Positions 7,421 through 14,795 of a stretch of DNA of 16,521 bases are shown one piece after another (position 1 is the first letter of the stretch; each line of letters starts with the position of its first letter). Origin of the DNA: CAZQQN01 sp964549595 (GTDB lineage: Bacteria > Bacteroidota > Bacteroidia > CAILMK01 > CAYYUA01); NCBI GenBank assembly GCA_964549595.1, contig CAZJWK010000061.1:1-16521 (forward strand). The letters run 5' to 3'. A model generated the notes under the pieces. The model saw nothing but the letters and a program-made list of their open reading frames with translations, ran no database searches and was not told the origin of the DNA. Made by a program: the position numbers and the translations under genes.

Positions 7421-7440
7421 AAATCCGAAATAAAGGATTT
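7421..7440 (+). other. Small stem-loop in the sufC-sufD gap
   Basis: AAATCC (7421-7426) and GGATTT (7435-7440) form a 6-bp stem around an 8-base A-rich loop, 20 bases before the sufD ATG. It is weak on its own. It is noted because the preceding intergenic gap also holds a hairpin. Confidence 0.3.
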
Positions 7441-7460
7441 CATTAAAACAAAATAAAATC

Positions 7461-8801
7461 ATGAAAAGAAAGCCTGTTGTAAGGGAAGACTTGAAAGAAC
7501 AATGGGTTCAGGAATTTACCCATTTTGAGCATCAGCTCAATGGGACCAAAGATACCCTTAAACCTGTTCGTGAGGATGCCATAAAGTATTTTGAACAGCT
7601 GGGGTTTCCTCACTCCAAAATTGAAGATTGGAAATACACCAGCCTGAAAAACGTCCTTAAACCCGAATATAAATTAGCCCATCAGTCCGGTGAAAAATCC
7701 GTTTCCCAAGAGCAAATTGATCAAGCCCGTGTTGAAGGAATCGATACCAACCTGATAGTGGTTATTAATGGGCGGTTTTCCAAAGCGCATTCCCATATAA
7801 TCGATGACGAGGAGAAGGTTTGGGTCAGGAGTTTGAGGCAAGCACAGATGGAAGCGCCGGAATTAATGAAAGCCCATCTTGGCCAACACCTGGATTATAG
7901 CCAGGATGGAATATCAGCCCTAAGCACGGCTTATCTGGATGATGGCGTAGTAATCCATGTGCCAAGGAATAAAAGTCCGGAATATCCCATCCAGATTCTG
8001 TATTTTAGCGTGGTTGATGAGGATAGCCTTTTTATTCAGCCTCGCAATCTTTGGATTTTAGAGCAAAGTAGTGAGCTGAAGGTCATCGAAAATTTCCAGA
8101 CCTTAGGCGATAACTACAGCTTTCTTAATTATGCCATTGAGGGAAAAGTGGCTGCCAATGCCCATTTGAAGCATTACAAGCTACAGAATGACGAAGCCAA
8201 TGCCTATCAGGTCAGCCAAATTGATATGGATCAAGAGCAGGATAGCACGATTAGCAATTATACTGTTACCTTGGGAAATGGTTTTACACGTAATAACACC
8301 AATTACCGGGTAGAAGGCGAAAATTGTGAAACCAACTTATACGGCCTTTACCTGCTTGGAGATAAGCAGTTTGCTGATAACCATACCATCGTGGACCACA
8401 AATTCCCTCGTTGTGCAAGCAATGAGCTATACAAGGGCATCATGGATGACAGGTCTGTCGGGGTATTCAATGGTAAAGTGTTCGTCAGACCAAAAGCACA
8501 ACAAGTAAATGCTTATCAATCCAACAGGAATGTGTTGCTAAGCGATAAAGCCACTGTGAATGCTAAGCCTCAGCTTGAAATTTGGGCTGATGACGTCAAG
8601 TGTAGTCACGGAGCCACCTCCGGCCAATTGGATGAAAACCAGCTCTTCTATATGCGGTCTCGCGGTTTAAGCAATGAATTGGCCCAATCCTTATTGGTTT
8701 ATGCCTTTGCAGCGGAAGTCATCGATCACATTGACCTTGACTCCCTTCGTGATTACCTGAATGATTTGGTGGCTCAACAATTGAACATAAACTTTAAGTA
8801 A
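7461..8801 (+). CDS. sufD: Fe-S cluster assembly protein SufD
   Basis: SufD is the SufB paralogue that completes the SufBC2D scaffold and is needed for iron entry. The protein has 446 residues, within the family range. The N-terminal helical part contains FPHSKIEDWKYTSLKN, typical of SufD. The C-terminal beta-helix includes YQSNRNVLLSDKATVNAKPQ and DDVKCSHGATSGQLDENQLF. His383 in CSHGAT corresponds to the histidine (His360 in E. coli) implicated with the SufB cysteine in cluster formation. Its TAA shares one base with the sufS ATG (TAATG), so the two are translationally coupled. Confidence 0.96.
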   Translation: MKRKPVVREDLKEQWVQEFTHFEHQLNGTKDTLKPVREDAIKYFEQLGFPHSKIEDWKYTSLKNVLKPEYKLAHQSGEKSVSQEQIDQARVEGIDTNLIVVINGRFSKAHSHIIDDEEKVWVRSLRQAQMEAPELMKAHLGQHLDYSQDGISALSTAYLDDGVVIHVPRNKSPEYPIQILYFSVVDEDSLFIQPRNLWILEQSSELKVIENFQTLGDNYSFLNYAIEGKVAANAHLKHYKLQNDEANAYQVSQIDMDQEQDSTISNYTVTLGNGFTRNNTNYRVEGENCETNLYGLYLLGDKQFADNHTIVDHKFPRCASNELYKGIMDDRSVGVFNGKVFVRPKAQQVNAYQSNRNVLLSDKATVNAKPQLEIWADDVKCSHGATSGQLDENQLFYMRSRGLSNELAQSLLVYAFAAEVIDHIDLDSLRDYLNDLVAQQLNINFK

Positions 8802-10054
8802 TGAAAACCGATTCCACTATTACCCATACAAAGGTTTTTGATGTCGATAAACTCAGGGAAGATTTCCCTATTTTAACGCAATACGTTAACAAGAAGCAGC
8901 TTGTTTACCTGGATAATGCGGCCACTTCTCAGAAACCTCAACAGGTTATTGACACGATAACTCGATATTACACCGAAACGAACTCGAATGTTCACCGTGG
9001 TATTCATAGCTTAAGTGAGCAAGCCAGCCAGGAATATGAAAACGTTCGTGATAAAGCCAAAGATTTCCTGAATGCTTCGCAGCAGGAAGAAATAGTTTTT
9101 TTGCGGGGTACAACGGAAGGGATTAATTTGGTCGCTAATACCTTTGGCAAGCAAAATGTTAATCCAGGCGATGAGGTGCTTATCACAGGAATGGAACACC
9201 ATTCCAACATTGTGCCCTGGCAAATGCTCTGTGAATCTCAAGATGCTCACCTGAAGGTTGTTAACATCACCGATCAGGGTGAATTGGACCTTGAAGATTT
9301 GAAAGCCAAACTTACGGATAAAACCAAGATCCTTGCTATAAGCCACGTTTCCAATACATTAGGAACTGTTAATCCCCTTAAGGAAATTGTAAGCCTCGCT
9401 CATGAAAGAGGAGTAACAGTCGTGGTAGATGGGGCACAAGCACCAATGCACATGGCTGTGGATGTACAGGAACTTGATTGCGATTTTTACACCTTTTCAG
9501 GGCATAAAATTTTCGGCCCTACGGGTATTGGTATCCTATACGGCAAAAGCCATTTATTGGAAAGTATGCCCCCTTATCAAGGCGGAGGGGATATGATCGA
9601 AACCGTAACCTTTGAAAAAACTACCTACAACGATATTCCACTTAAGTTTGAAGCGGGTACACCCAATGTGGCTGATACCATTGGTTTAGGGGCGGCATTG
9701 GATTATGTGACCAATGTAGGACAGGCTAACATTCAGGCTTATGAAAAGGAATTACTTGATTATGCCTCTGATGCCCTAAAAAGCATTGAAGGGTTGCAAA
9801 TTATTGGCGAAGCGGAAGATAAGGCTAGTGTCATTTCCTTTATCTTTGATGATATCCATCCTCAGGATGTGGGTATTTTACTCGACCAGGAAGGCATTGC
9901 CATCAGAACAGGCCATCACTGTACCCAACCCATTATGCAACGCTTCAATATCCCTGCAACTTCCAGGGCTTCTTTTGCGTTTTATAATACAAAAGAAGAA
10001 ATAGACCGGCTTGTGAAAGGAATTCATAAAGTCAAAGAAATTTTTGCGGGATGA
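8801..10054 (+). CDS. sufS: Group II cysteine desulfurase SufS
   Basis: SufS is a PLP enzyme that takes sulfur from L-cysteine, leaving alanine, and passes the persulfide to SufE. The 417-residue product has class V aminotransferase features. These include YLDNAATSQKP near the N-terminus, TEGINLVANTFG, the GMEHHSNIVPW histidines, and the PLP lysine Lys236 in FSGHKIFGPTGIG. The catalytic Cys374 lies in RTGHHCTQP, the SufS/CsdA signature. The short N-terminal extension before FDVDKLREDFPIL is normal. It overlaps sufD by one base and sufE by four (ATGA), which indicates tight coupling of sulfur donor and acceptor. Confidence 0.98.
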   Translation: MKTDSTITHTKVFDVDKLREDFPILTQYVNKKQLVYLDNAATSQKPQQVIDTITRYYTETNSNVHRGIHSLSEQASQEYENVRDKAKDFLNASQQEEIVFLRGTTEGINLVANTFGKQNVNPGDEVLITGMEHHSNIVPWQMLCESQDAHLKVVNITDQGELDLEDLKAKLTDKTKILAISHVSNTLGTVNPLKEIVSLAHERGVTVVVDGAQAPMHMAVDVQELDCDFYTFSGHKIFGPTGIGILYGKSHLLESMPPYQGGGDMIETVTFEKTTYNDIPLKFEAGTPNVADTIGLGAALDYVTNVGQANIQAYEKELLDYASDALKSIEGLQIIGEAEDKASVISFIFDDIHPQDVGILLDQEGIAIRTGHHCTQPIMQRFNIPATSRASFAFYNTKEEIDRLVKGIHKVKEIFAG

Positions 10055-10497
10055 GTGAAACCGAAACCAAACCATCTATTAATGAACTCCAGGAGGAGAT
10101 TGTTGAGGAATTTAATTTTCTGGAAGATTGGACCGAGCGTTACAAACATATAATTGAATTGGGCCGTGAACTCGAACCCCTCGATGATCAATACAAGACT
10201 GACGACCTGAAAATCAAGGGTTGCCAGTCAAATGTTTACCTTCATGCCTATGAAAATGAAGGACGGGTTTATTTTGAGGCGGAAAGCGATGCCATGATTG
10301 TTCAAGGATTGATTTCCATGTTGGTTAAAGTGTTATCCGGCCAGAAAGCTGATGAAATTGCCAATGCTGATTTGTATTTCATTGATCAAATCGGTATGAG
10401 AGAGCATTTGTCATCCACACGGTCTAATGGTTTGAATGCCATGGTTAAGCAAATGAAGCTTTACGGGAAAGCGTTTCAGCAAAAGCAAGCAAAGTAA
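10051..10497 (+). CDS. sufE: Cysteine desulfuration protein SufE
   Basis: SufE accepts the persulfide from SufS and delivers it to SufB. The 148-residue protein has the conserved IKGCQSNVYL segment with the acceptor Cys58, and FNFLEDWTERYKHIIELG before it. The C-terminal part contains ADLYFIDQIGMREHLSSTRSNGLNAM, typical of the family. It starts within the end of sufS (ATGA overlap). A gap of 11 bases, which includes a recognisable Shine-Dalgarno, separates it from the next gene. Confidence 0.97.
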   Translation: MSETETKPSINELQEEIVEEFNFLEDWTERYKHIIELGRELEPLDDQYKTDDLKIKGCQSNVYLHAYENEGRVYFEAESDAMIVQGLISMLVKVLSGQKADEIANADLYFIDQIGMREHLSSTRSNGLNAMVKQMKLYGKAFQQKQAK

Positions 10498-10503
10498 AAG
10501 GAG
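10496..10503 (+). promoter_or_regulatory. Strong Shine-Dalgarno of the SufT-like gene
   Basis: AAAAGGAG ends 5 bases before the ATG at 10509. Most starts in this window lack such a clear site, so it fixes this start and may boost translation of this downstream operon gene. Confidence 0.6.
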
Positions 10504-10508
10504 TCACT

Positions 10509-10970
10509 ATGACAGACGAAGAAAAACAACAATATAACGAGACAGAAGCTGAAAAGGCTTCGGGTGATGGCGATCCTGTTGAAGAAGGGGAAAAGAGAGA
10601 AACAACCGAGGCAGGTCAGGATCAACAAGATAGGGGTAATAAGGGTCAGGATGGTCCTATTAATGATGAGCAACTCAAAGAAATGGCCGTTCAGGTTCTG
10701 AAATCTGTCTATGACCCTGAAATTCCGGTAGATATTTATGAGCTGGGCTTGATTTATGAGGTAACCGTTTACCCGGTTAATAACCTGTACGTTAAAATGA
10801 CCCTGACTTCGCCGGCTTGTCCGGTTGCTGGAACTTTGCCCTCTGAGGTGGAAACCAAATTAGCCGGTATCAAAGGGGTCAATAACGTTGATTTGGAATT
10901 GACTTTTGAGCCACCCTGGGACATGAGTAAGATGTCGGAAGAAGCCAAATTGGAATTGGGATTAATGTAA
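10509..10970 (+). CDS. MIP18/DUF59 family SUF-associated protein (SufT-like) with acidic N-terminal extension
   Basis: This is a MIP18-family protein of the kind usually found in SUF operons and linked to Fe-S cluster maturation or transfer. The domain covers about 55-153: LKSVYDPEIPVDIYELGLIY (Asp69-Glu71), then LTSPACPVAG with Cys104, and LTFEPPWDMSKMSEEAKLELG at the C-terminus. That Cys and the DPE loop are the family's conserved features. Residues 1-50 form an unusual hydrophilic, Glu/Gln/Gly-rich extension with no predicted fold; typical bacterial members are only about 100-110 residues. The extension is in frame behind a strong ribosome binding site, so it is probably translated. I call it SufT-like but leave the symbol blank because the bacterial subgroups (SufT, PaaD) are not separable here by eye. 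Confidence 0.92.
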   Translation: MTDEEKQQYNETEAEKASGDGDPVEEGEKRETTEAGQDQQDRGNKGQDGPINDEQLKEMAVQVLKSVYDPEIPVDIYELGLIYEVTVYPVNNLYVKMTLTSPACPVAGTLPSEVETKLAGIKGVNNVDLELTFEPPWDMSKMSEEAKLELGLM

Positions 10971-11003
10971 ATTTTTCTAACTAATAATAAAAAGAGCAAT
11001 TTT

Positions 11004-11420
11004 ATGTATCCAGAAGAATTAGTAGCACCAATGCGTGGAGAACTTACTGAAGCGGGTTTTGAAGAATTGAAATCTGCTGAGGAAGTTGATAATAAACTTA
11101 ATAACCAACAAGGCAATATGTTGGTGGTTGTAAACTCTGTTTGTGGATGTGCTGCCGGTAGTGCCCGTCCCGGTGTTCTCCAGTCCTTAGACAATGATCA
11201 AAAGCCTGATCAGTTGGTTACTGTATTCGCCGGGGTAGACAAAGAGGCTACCGACCGGGCAAGGGAATATATGGTTCCCTATCCCCCTTCCTCACCTTCA
11301 GTGGCGTTATTCAAGGATGGAAAACTTGTTCATTTTGTAGAACGTCATCACATAGAAGGTAAGCCGGCAGAAGCCATTGCTAAGAATCTGAAGGCAGCGT
11401 ATAATGAATTCTGTAATTAA
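11004..11420 (+). CDS. BrxA/BrxB family bacilliredoxin-like protein
   Basis: This is a thioredoxin-fold protein of the BrxA/BrxB (YphP/YqiW, DUF1094) family. In Firmicutes these proteins remove bacillithiol from mixed disulfides. The 138-residue protein has the family signature VNSVCGCAAGSARP, with the redox pair Cys47-Gly48-Cys49. VTVFAGVDKEATDRAREY and YPPSSPSVALFKDG, the cis-Pro region, follow, and the MYPEELVAPMRGELTEAGFEEL start is typical. It is the last gene of the SUF operon, 33 bases after the MIP18 gene and before a strong terminator. The context suggests a role in thiol or persulfide redox homeostasis during Fe-S assembly. Whether the organism makes bacillithiol cannot be told from this window. 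Confidence 0.93.
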   Translation: MYPEELVAPMRGELTEAGFEELKSAEEVDNKLNNQQGNMLVVVNSVCGCAAGSARPGVLQSLDNDQKPDQLVTVFAGVDKEATDRAREYMVPYPPSSPSVALFKDGKLVHFVERHHIEGKPAEAIAKNLKAAYNEFCN

Positions 11421-11474
11421 TATTACAGGTTGGGCTCGCTCAGCTCTTGTCATTATTAATTAAGATCAAATGAT

Positions 11475-11514
11475 AGATGGTTGGTAAGTTGGTTTCTTTA
11501 GCCAACCATCTTTT
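11475..11514 (+). terminator. Rho-independent terminator of the SUF operon
   Basis: AGATGGTTGG (11475-11484) pairs perfectly with CCAACCATCT (11502-11511) around a 17-base loop, and the 3' arm runs into TTTT (11511-11514). Flanking TGATA and TATCA could extend the base of the stem. It lies 54 bases after the bacilliredoxin stop and marks the operon end. Confidence 0.85.
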
Positions 11515-11585
11515 ATCAATCTCCAAAATCACTTAAAACAAAGCTTTTCTTCGGTTGGTTTTATCCTTAAAAAAGGGTTAGTCAT

Positions 11586-11593
11586 TACCTTTG
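11586..11593 (+). promoter_or_regulatory. -7 promoter element (TACCTTTG) for the flavin reductase gene
   Basis: TACCTTTG matches the Bacteroidota TAnnTTTG -7 consensus exactly. No clear TTTG lies at the right distance upstream (T-rich sequence only at about 11560). It would place transcription start near 11600, with a leader of about 75-80 bases, and make the gene independent of the SUF operon. Confidence 0.5.
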
Positions 11594-11677
11594 CCCCGTT
11601 AAAAAGGAAGAAGCCAAAATAGCCACTCACTCACTTGCAGGGTAGTTATTTTTTCTAAAGCATCAGAATTTTTCAAA

Positions 11678-12769
11678 ATGGTCCAGTTTTATAACTTAAA
11701 AGTCAAAGCGGTTCAACAGGAAACCCCTGATGCCATTTCCATCACCTTTGACGTTCCTGATGATTTGAAACCCAAATTTCAATACAAGGCCGGACAATTT
11801 TTGACCCTTCGGGTCAATGTTTACGGTGAACAAGTCAGAAGGCCTTATTCCTTGTGTTCCAGCCCTTCCTGGAATGAGGCCCCCAAAGTCACCAGTAAAA
11901 GGGTCGAAGGGGGCGTGTTATCCAATCACCTAAATGACCACCTTAAAGACGGGGACGAAATTGAAGTATTCCCTCCAATGGGAAAGTTTACCACTGAATT
12001 TGATGCCAATAATCAGCGTACGTTTATTATGCTTGGTGGAGGCAGTGGTATTACGCCCTTAATGTCTATTCTTAAGACGGCCCTTTTCGAGGAGCCCATG
12101 AGCATGGTGTTTCTTTTTTATGGGAATCAGGATAAGGAATCCATAATTTTTGATGAAGAACTTAAAGGCCTGAAGGAGCAATACCCGGAACGCTTAAAAG
12201 TCATCCATGCCCTTGAAAATCCGCCTGAAGGATGGGAAGGTGAAACGGGTCGAATGGATTGTCAGAAAATTTTGAAACTATTGGATAAATATGCCATTAG
12301 TTCAGAAGACAATGTAGAGTACTTCATTTGCGGTCCGCAAGGCATGATCAACGAATCCGAAAAAGCCCTTGATCAAAGGGGCGTTGCTCAGGATAAGATC
12401 CATATCGAATATTTCACGACCCCCTTGCACGATATTGAAGAGGCTATGAAAGCCGAAACCTCCGGAGAAGAGGAAACTGAAGAAGAGGATTTTGAAGAAG
12501 CTGAGGTAACCATTGTACTGGAAGGGGAAGAAATCAGCATTCCTGTCAGCAAGCATGAAACCATTTTGGATGCTGCCATTGAAGAGGGTTATGACCCTCC
12601 TTATGCTTGTCAGATGGGTATTTGTACTACCTGCATGGCCTACCTGCATTCAGGCAATGTTCAGATGTACGAGGATGAAGGGTTGAGCGATGCAGAAAAA
12701 GATGAGGGCTATGTGCTCACTTGCCAGTCAAGGCCCACCACCCCCAAAGTGAAAGTGGAATATGAATAA
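11678..12769 (+). CDS. FAD/NAD(P)H oxidoreductase with C-terminal [2Fe-2S] ferredoxin domain (PaaE-like)
   Basis: This is a one-protein electron-transfer chain of 363 residues, running NAD(P)H to FAD to [2Fe-2S]. The FAD domain covers about 1-105 with RRPYSLCSSP (54-63). The nucleotide-binding domain covers about 110-240 with GGGSGITPLMS (120-130) and FICGPQGMI around Cys218. An acidic linker follows at about 250-275 (GEEETEEEDFEEAE). The plant-type ferredoxin domain has ligands Cys311, Cys316, Cys319 and Cys349 (C-X4-C-X2-C-X29-C). The architecture matches PaaE of phenylacetyl-CoA epoxidase and Hmp/HCR-type reductases. No paaABCD genes are nearby, so the electron acceptor is unknown, and I do not assign paaE. 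Lying just behind the SUF operon is suggestive but not proof of a link. Confidence 0.93.
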   Translation: MVQFYNLKVKAVQQETPDAISITFDVPDDLKPKFQYKAGQFLTLRVNVYGEQVRRPYSLCSSPSWNEAPKVTSKRVEGGVLSNHLNDHLKDGDEIEVFPPMGKFTTEFDANNQRTFIMLGGGSGITPLMSILKTALFEEPMSMVFLFYGNQDKESIIFDEELKGLKEQYPERLKVIHALENPPEGWEGETGRMDCQKILKLLDKYAISSEDNVEYFICGPQGMINESEKALDQRGVAQDKIHIEYFTTPLHDIEEAMKAETSGEEETEEEDFEEAEVTIVLEGEEISIPVSKHETILDAAIEEGYDPPYACQMGICTTCMAYLHSGNVQMYEDEGLSDAEKDEGYVLTCQSRPTTPKVKVEYE

Positions 12770-12784
12770 GGTTTAAAACCTTAT
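12766..12784. terminator. Palindrome between convergent genes (possible bidirectional terminator)
   Basis: ATAAGGTTT-A-AAACCTTAT is a perfect 9+1+9 palindrome that contains the stop codon of the flavin reductase gene and sits in the 38-base gap before the convergent glycosyltransferase end. The stem is short and AT-rich with no strong U tract, so termination is uncertain. Confidence 0.4.
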
Positions 12785-12807
12785 GATTGGGACTAATTGA
12801 TCTTTGA

Positions 12808-13734
12808 TTACCCATTGGTTACCGGGTTGAAAAATCCGCTCCAAAACCAAATCCGGTATTGGATTAGCATTTTGGCTTTAGCCATTTCTCCTTTTAAAAA
12901 GTAACCCAACGCAATGACCAATGTTCCGGCTGTTTTTACGGATTGACGGATCAGGATTTGAATGCGTCCCGCCAGATTACCACTGTTAAATAATAAACGT
13001 TCACTTTGCCCAACCCCAATAGACATCTTTCGAATAAAGGGCATGGCAATTCTTTCTTCGGGGATTGTGTGATAAACCCAAGCCTCTGGCACGTAATAAA
13101 CAGACATCCCTGTTTTCTTAATCCTCGAAAAAAGCTCTTTTTCTTCACTGCCGATAAGATTACGGCTTGTTCTGCCTAAACGGGTATCAAATTTTCCAAT
13201 CTTTTCGAATACTTCTTGCCTAAAAATCATGTTACAGCCGATTGGATACTTGGGAAAGGGTTTTATTTCATCGCCAAGGTCTATACAAGAAATCAGGCCC
13301 AATAAGTAATGGCTCATCCATTCAGGCCTTTCACCGTGGGGATAAAAGTAGGGAAGGATTTTACCTCCGGCAGCCATTACTTCCGGGTAATCGTCAAAAA
13401 AATCCACAAGGCTTTTCAGGTAATCCCCGGAAGCAATGGCATCGTCATCGATGAATGCTATGACAGGAGAGTTAGATTCTTCAATGGCTCGATTACGGGC
13501 AAATGAAAGTCCCTGATTGGTTTCCAGAAGGTGATGGAAGTTAACGCCTGGGTATTCTGAAGCAAACCTTTCTGCCAGGCCGGGTGTTTCGTCCGTGCTG
13601 TTATTATCAACAAGGATGACTTCATATTGGGAATAAGGAAGGGATTGGCTTGCTAAACTTTCAAGGGCCGCATAGAGAAATTCAGCTCGATTGTAAGTAC
13701 AGATTGAAACTGATATCCTAAGGTTAGTCCGCAT
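12808..13734 (-). CDS. Family 2 glycosyltransferase
   Basis: This is a GT-A fold inverting glycosyltransferase of 308 residues. It probably transfers a nucleotide-sugar residue to a polysaccharide, lipid or protein acceptor at the cytoplasmic face of the membrane. RISVSICTYNRAEFL opens the nucleotide-binding fold and VDNNSTDET follows. The metal-binding DXD is FIDDDA with Asp96-98. GCNMIFRQEVFEKIGKFD and the GSEEKELFSRI segment contain the acceptor and catalytic-base region. A moderately hydrophobic segment near residues 270-290 (TAGTLVIALGYFLKG) may anchor the C-terminus to the membrane. The substrate cannot be deduced. The ATG overlaps the end of the upstream universal stress gene by 11 bases, so it is likely translated by coupling. 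Confidence 0.92.
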   Translation of the reverse strand: MRTNLRISVSICTYNRAEFLYAALESLASQSLPYSQYEVILVDNNSTDETPGLAERFASEYPGVNFHHLLETNQGLSFARNRAIEESNSPVIAFIDDDAIASGDYLKSLVDFFDDYPEVMAAGGKILPYFYPHGERPEWMSHYLLGLISCIDLGDEIKPFPKYPIGCNMIFRQEVFEKIGKFDTRLGRTSRNLIGSEEKELFSRIKKTGMSVYYVPEAWVYHTIPEERIAMPFIRKMSIGVGQSERLLFNSGNLAGRIQILIRQSVKTAGTLVIALGYFLKGEMAKAKMLIQYRIWFWSGFFNPVTNG

Positions 13735-14653
13735 AGAATAAGGATTCCATCAGAGATCGGTTTTCTCCTTTATTCTTCAGTATAAGTACAGGCACTTGCT
13801 TATCATGCTTAAGCAATTTTTCAGTGGTGCTGCCCAAAAACATAGCAGCCGCATTCGATTGCCCTTTTGACCCCATGATGATCAAGTCACATAAATTTTT
13901 TTCTGCTTCCTCAAGGATGTGATAGGCCGGCTTATTTTTGTCATCAGCCGTGAAAATCGTATGGATTTTATCCTTATCCAAATCCAGCTTTAAACGTTCC
14001 ATATAATTTTCATAGGCTTCCCTGGCGTTTTGCTTCATATTGGACCTCATCTGGCCATAGGTTTTCATCATATTGTAAGAAGGAACGGTATGGTAAATGT
14101 TCTGATGATAAATTTTCTTGATTGAGGCCTTTTTGTTCAATTCCTGGGCAAATTCCAGGGCCATATCCGAATACTTTGAAAAATCCAGTGGAATGAGCAC
14201 ATTGTCAATTCTTGGCTCTTTCCTGGAATCCGGCACATAAAGTATAGAGCAAGTGGCTTTTCGGGTTAGCTGACTGGCAAGGATGCCTGATCCTTGGGAT
14301 TCGTGCTTCTCCCCTACCACAATGAGGTCTGAATCTTCTTCATGACTGTATTTAAGAATGGTCTCAAAGGGTTGACCTTTTTTGATGACTGACTCAATCC
14401 GGATGTTATCTCCATCAATAAATTCGGAAACCTGTTTTTGAATGTCTTCTTGTAGTTGTTCTTTAACAGGCTTCTGAATATGTTGGCTGTAAGTCTTTTC
14501 CATTTCCTCCGGAATCCACTCTGGCTTTAAAGCATGTACAAAATGAATGCTGTCAGGCTCTATTATTTGCTTTAAGAATTGGGTATACCGCATCAAATTT
14601 TGATCCGCTTCTGTAAAATCAAGGGCAACGAGGATGTTTCTAATAGCTTCCAT
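13724..14653 (-). CDS. Tandem-domain universal stress protein (UspA family)
   Basis: This is a cytoplasmic stress protein of 309 residues with two Usp domains, at about 1-145 and 155-295. Domain 1 begins NILVALDFTEADQNLMRYTQ and domain 2 begins NVLIPLDFSKYSDMALEFAQ, the classic Usp beta-1/alpha-1 start. Domain 2 keeps the ATP-binding pattern G-X2-G-X9-G-S/T (Gly261, Gly264, Gly274-Ser275 in GSKGQSNAAAMFLGST). In domain 1 the matching region reads GEKHESQGSGILASQ, so the second Gly is His and the last G-S/T is lost; it probably does not bind ATP. Asymmetric tandem Usp proteins are common in Bacteroidota. Its 3' end overlaps the glycosyltransferase start in a different frame, which makes a two-gene unit. 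Confidence 0.93.
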   Translation of the reverse strand: MEAIRNILVALDFTEADQNLMRYTQFLKQIIEPDSIHFVHALKPEWIPEEMEKTYSQHIQKPVKEQLQEDIQKQVSEFIDGDNIRIESVIKKGQPFETILKYSHEEDSDLIVVGEKHESQGSGILASQLTRKATCSILYVPDSRKEPRIDNVLIPLDFSKYSDMALEFAQELNKKASIKKIYHQNIYHTVPSYNMMKTYGQMRSNMKQNAREAYENYMERLKLDLDKDKIHTIFTADDKNKPAYHILEEAEKNLCDLIIMGSKGQSNAAAMFLGSTTEKLLKHDKQVPVLILKNKGENRSLMESLFYAD

Positions 14654-14685
14654 ATAAGGAATTTTGATGGAAAAAGTTAACGCTT

Positions 14686-14702
14686 CAAAGTTACCAAACT
14701 TA
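14686..14702 (-). promoter_or_regulatory. Tandem -7 elements upstream of the universal stress gene
   Basis: On the minus strand TAAGTTTG (14702-14695) and TAACTTTG (14693-14686) are two exact matches to the Bacteroidota TAnnTTTG element, one base apart. For the first, a CTG about 20 bases upstream is one mismatch from TTG. The start of transcription would be near 14680-14690, giving a leader of about 30 bases. Confidence 0.5.
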
Positions 14703-14741
14703 ATTCATTATGCTTGAATCCTCAGAAGCACGACCCAAATA

Positions 14742-14774
14742 AAAAAGCCCCGGATCCTTGATCCGGGGCTTTTT
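14742..14774 (-). terminator. Perfect-stem intrinsic terminator of the T9SS protein gene
   Basis: AAAAAGCCCCGGATC (14742-14756) and GATCCGGGGCTTTTT (14760-14774) are perfect inverted copies with a 3-base loop. The GC-rich core plus A/T tracts on both sides make it a strong, potentially bidirectional terminator. It lies 21 bases past the end of the minus-strand secreted-protein gene and isolates it from the universal stress gene. Confidence 0.93.
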
Positions 14775-14795
14775 GATTAATTTTAGACCTTGGAA

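Noticed and set aside
12302..12649. 115-codon minus-strand ORF inside the flavin reductase gene
   Set aside because: It is antisense to a well-supported gene, and its translation has no family features.
11678..12769. Naming this gene paaE
   Set aside because: The domain layout fits, but none of the other phenylacetate genes is present and several reductase families share the layout.
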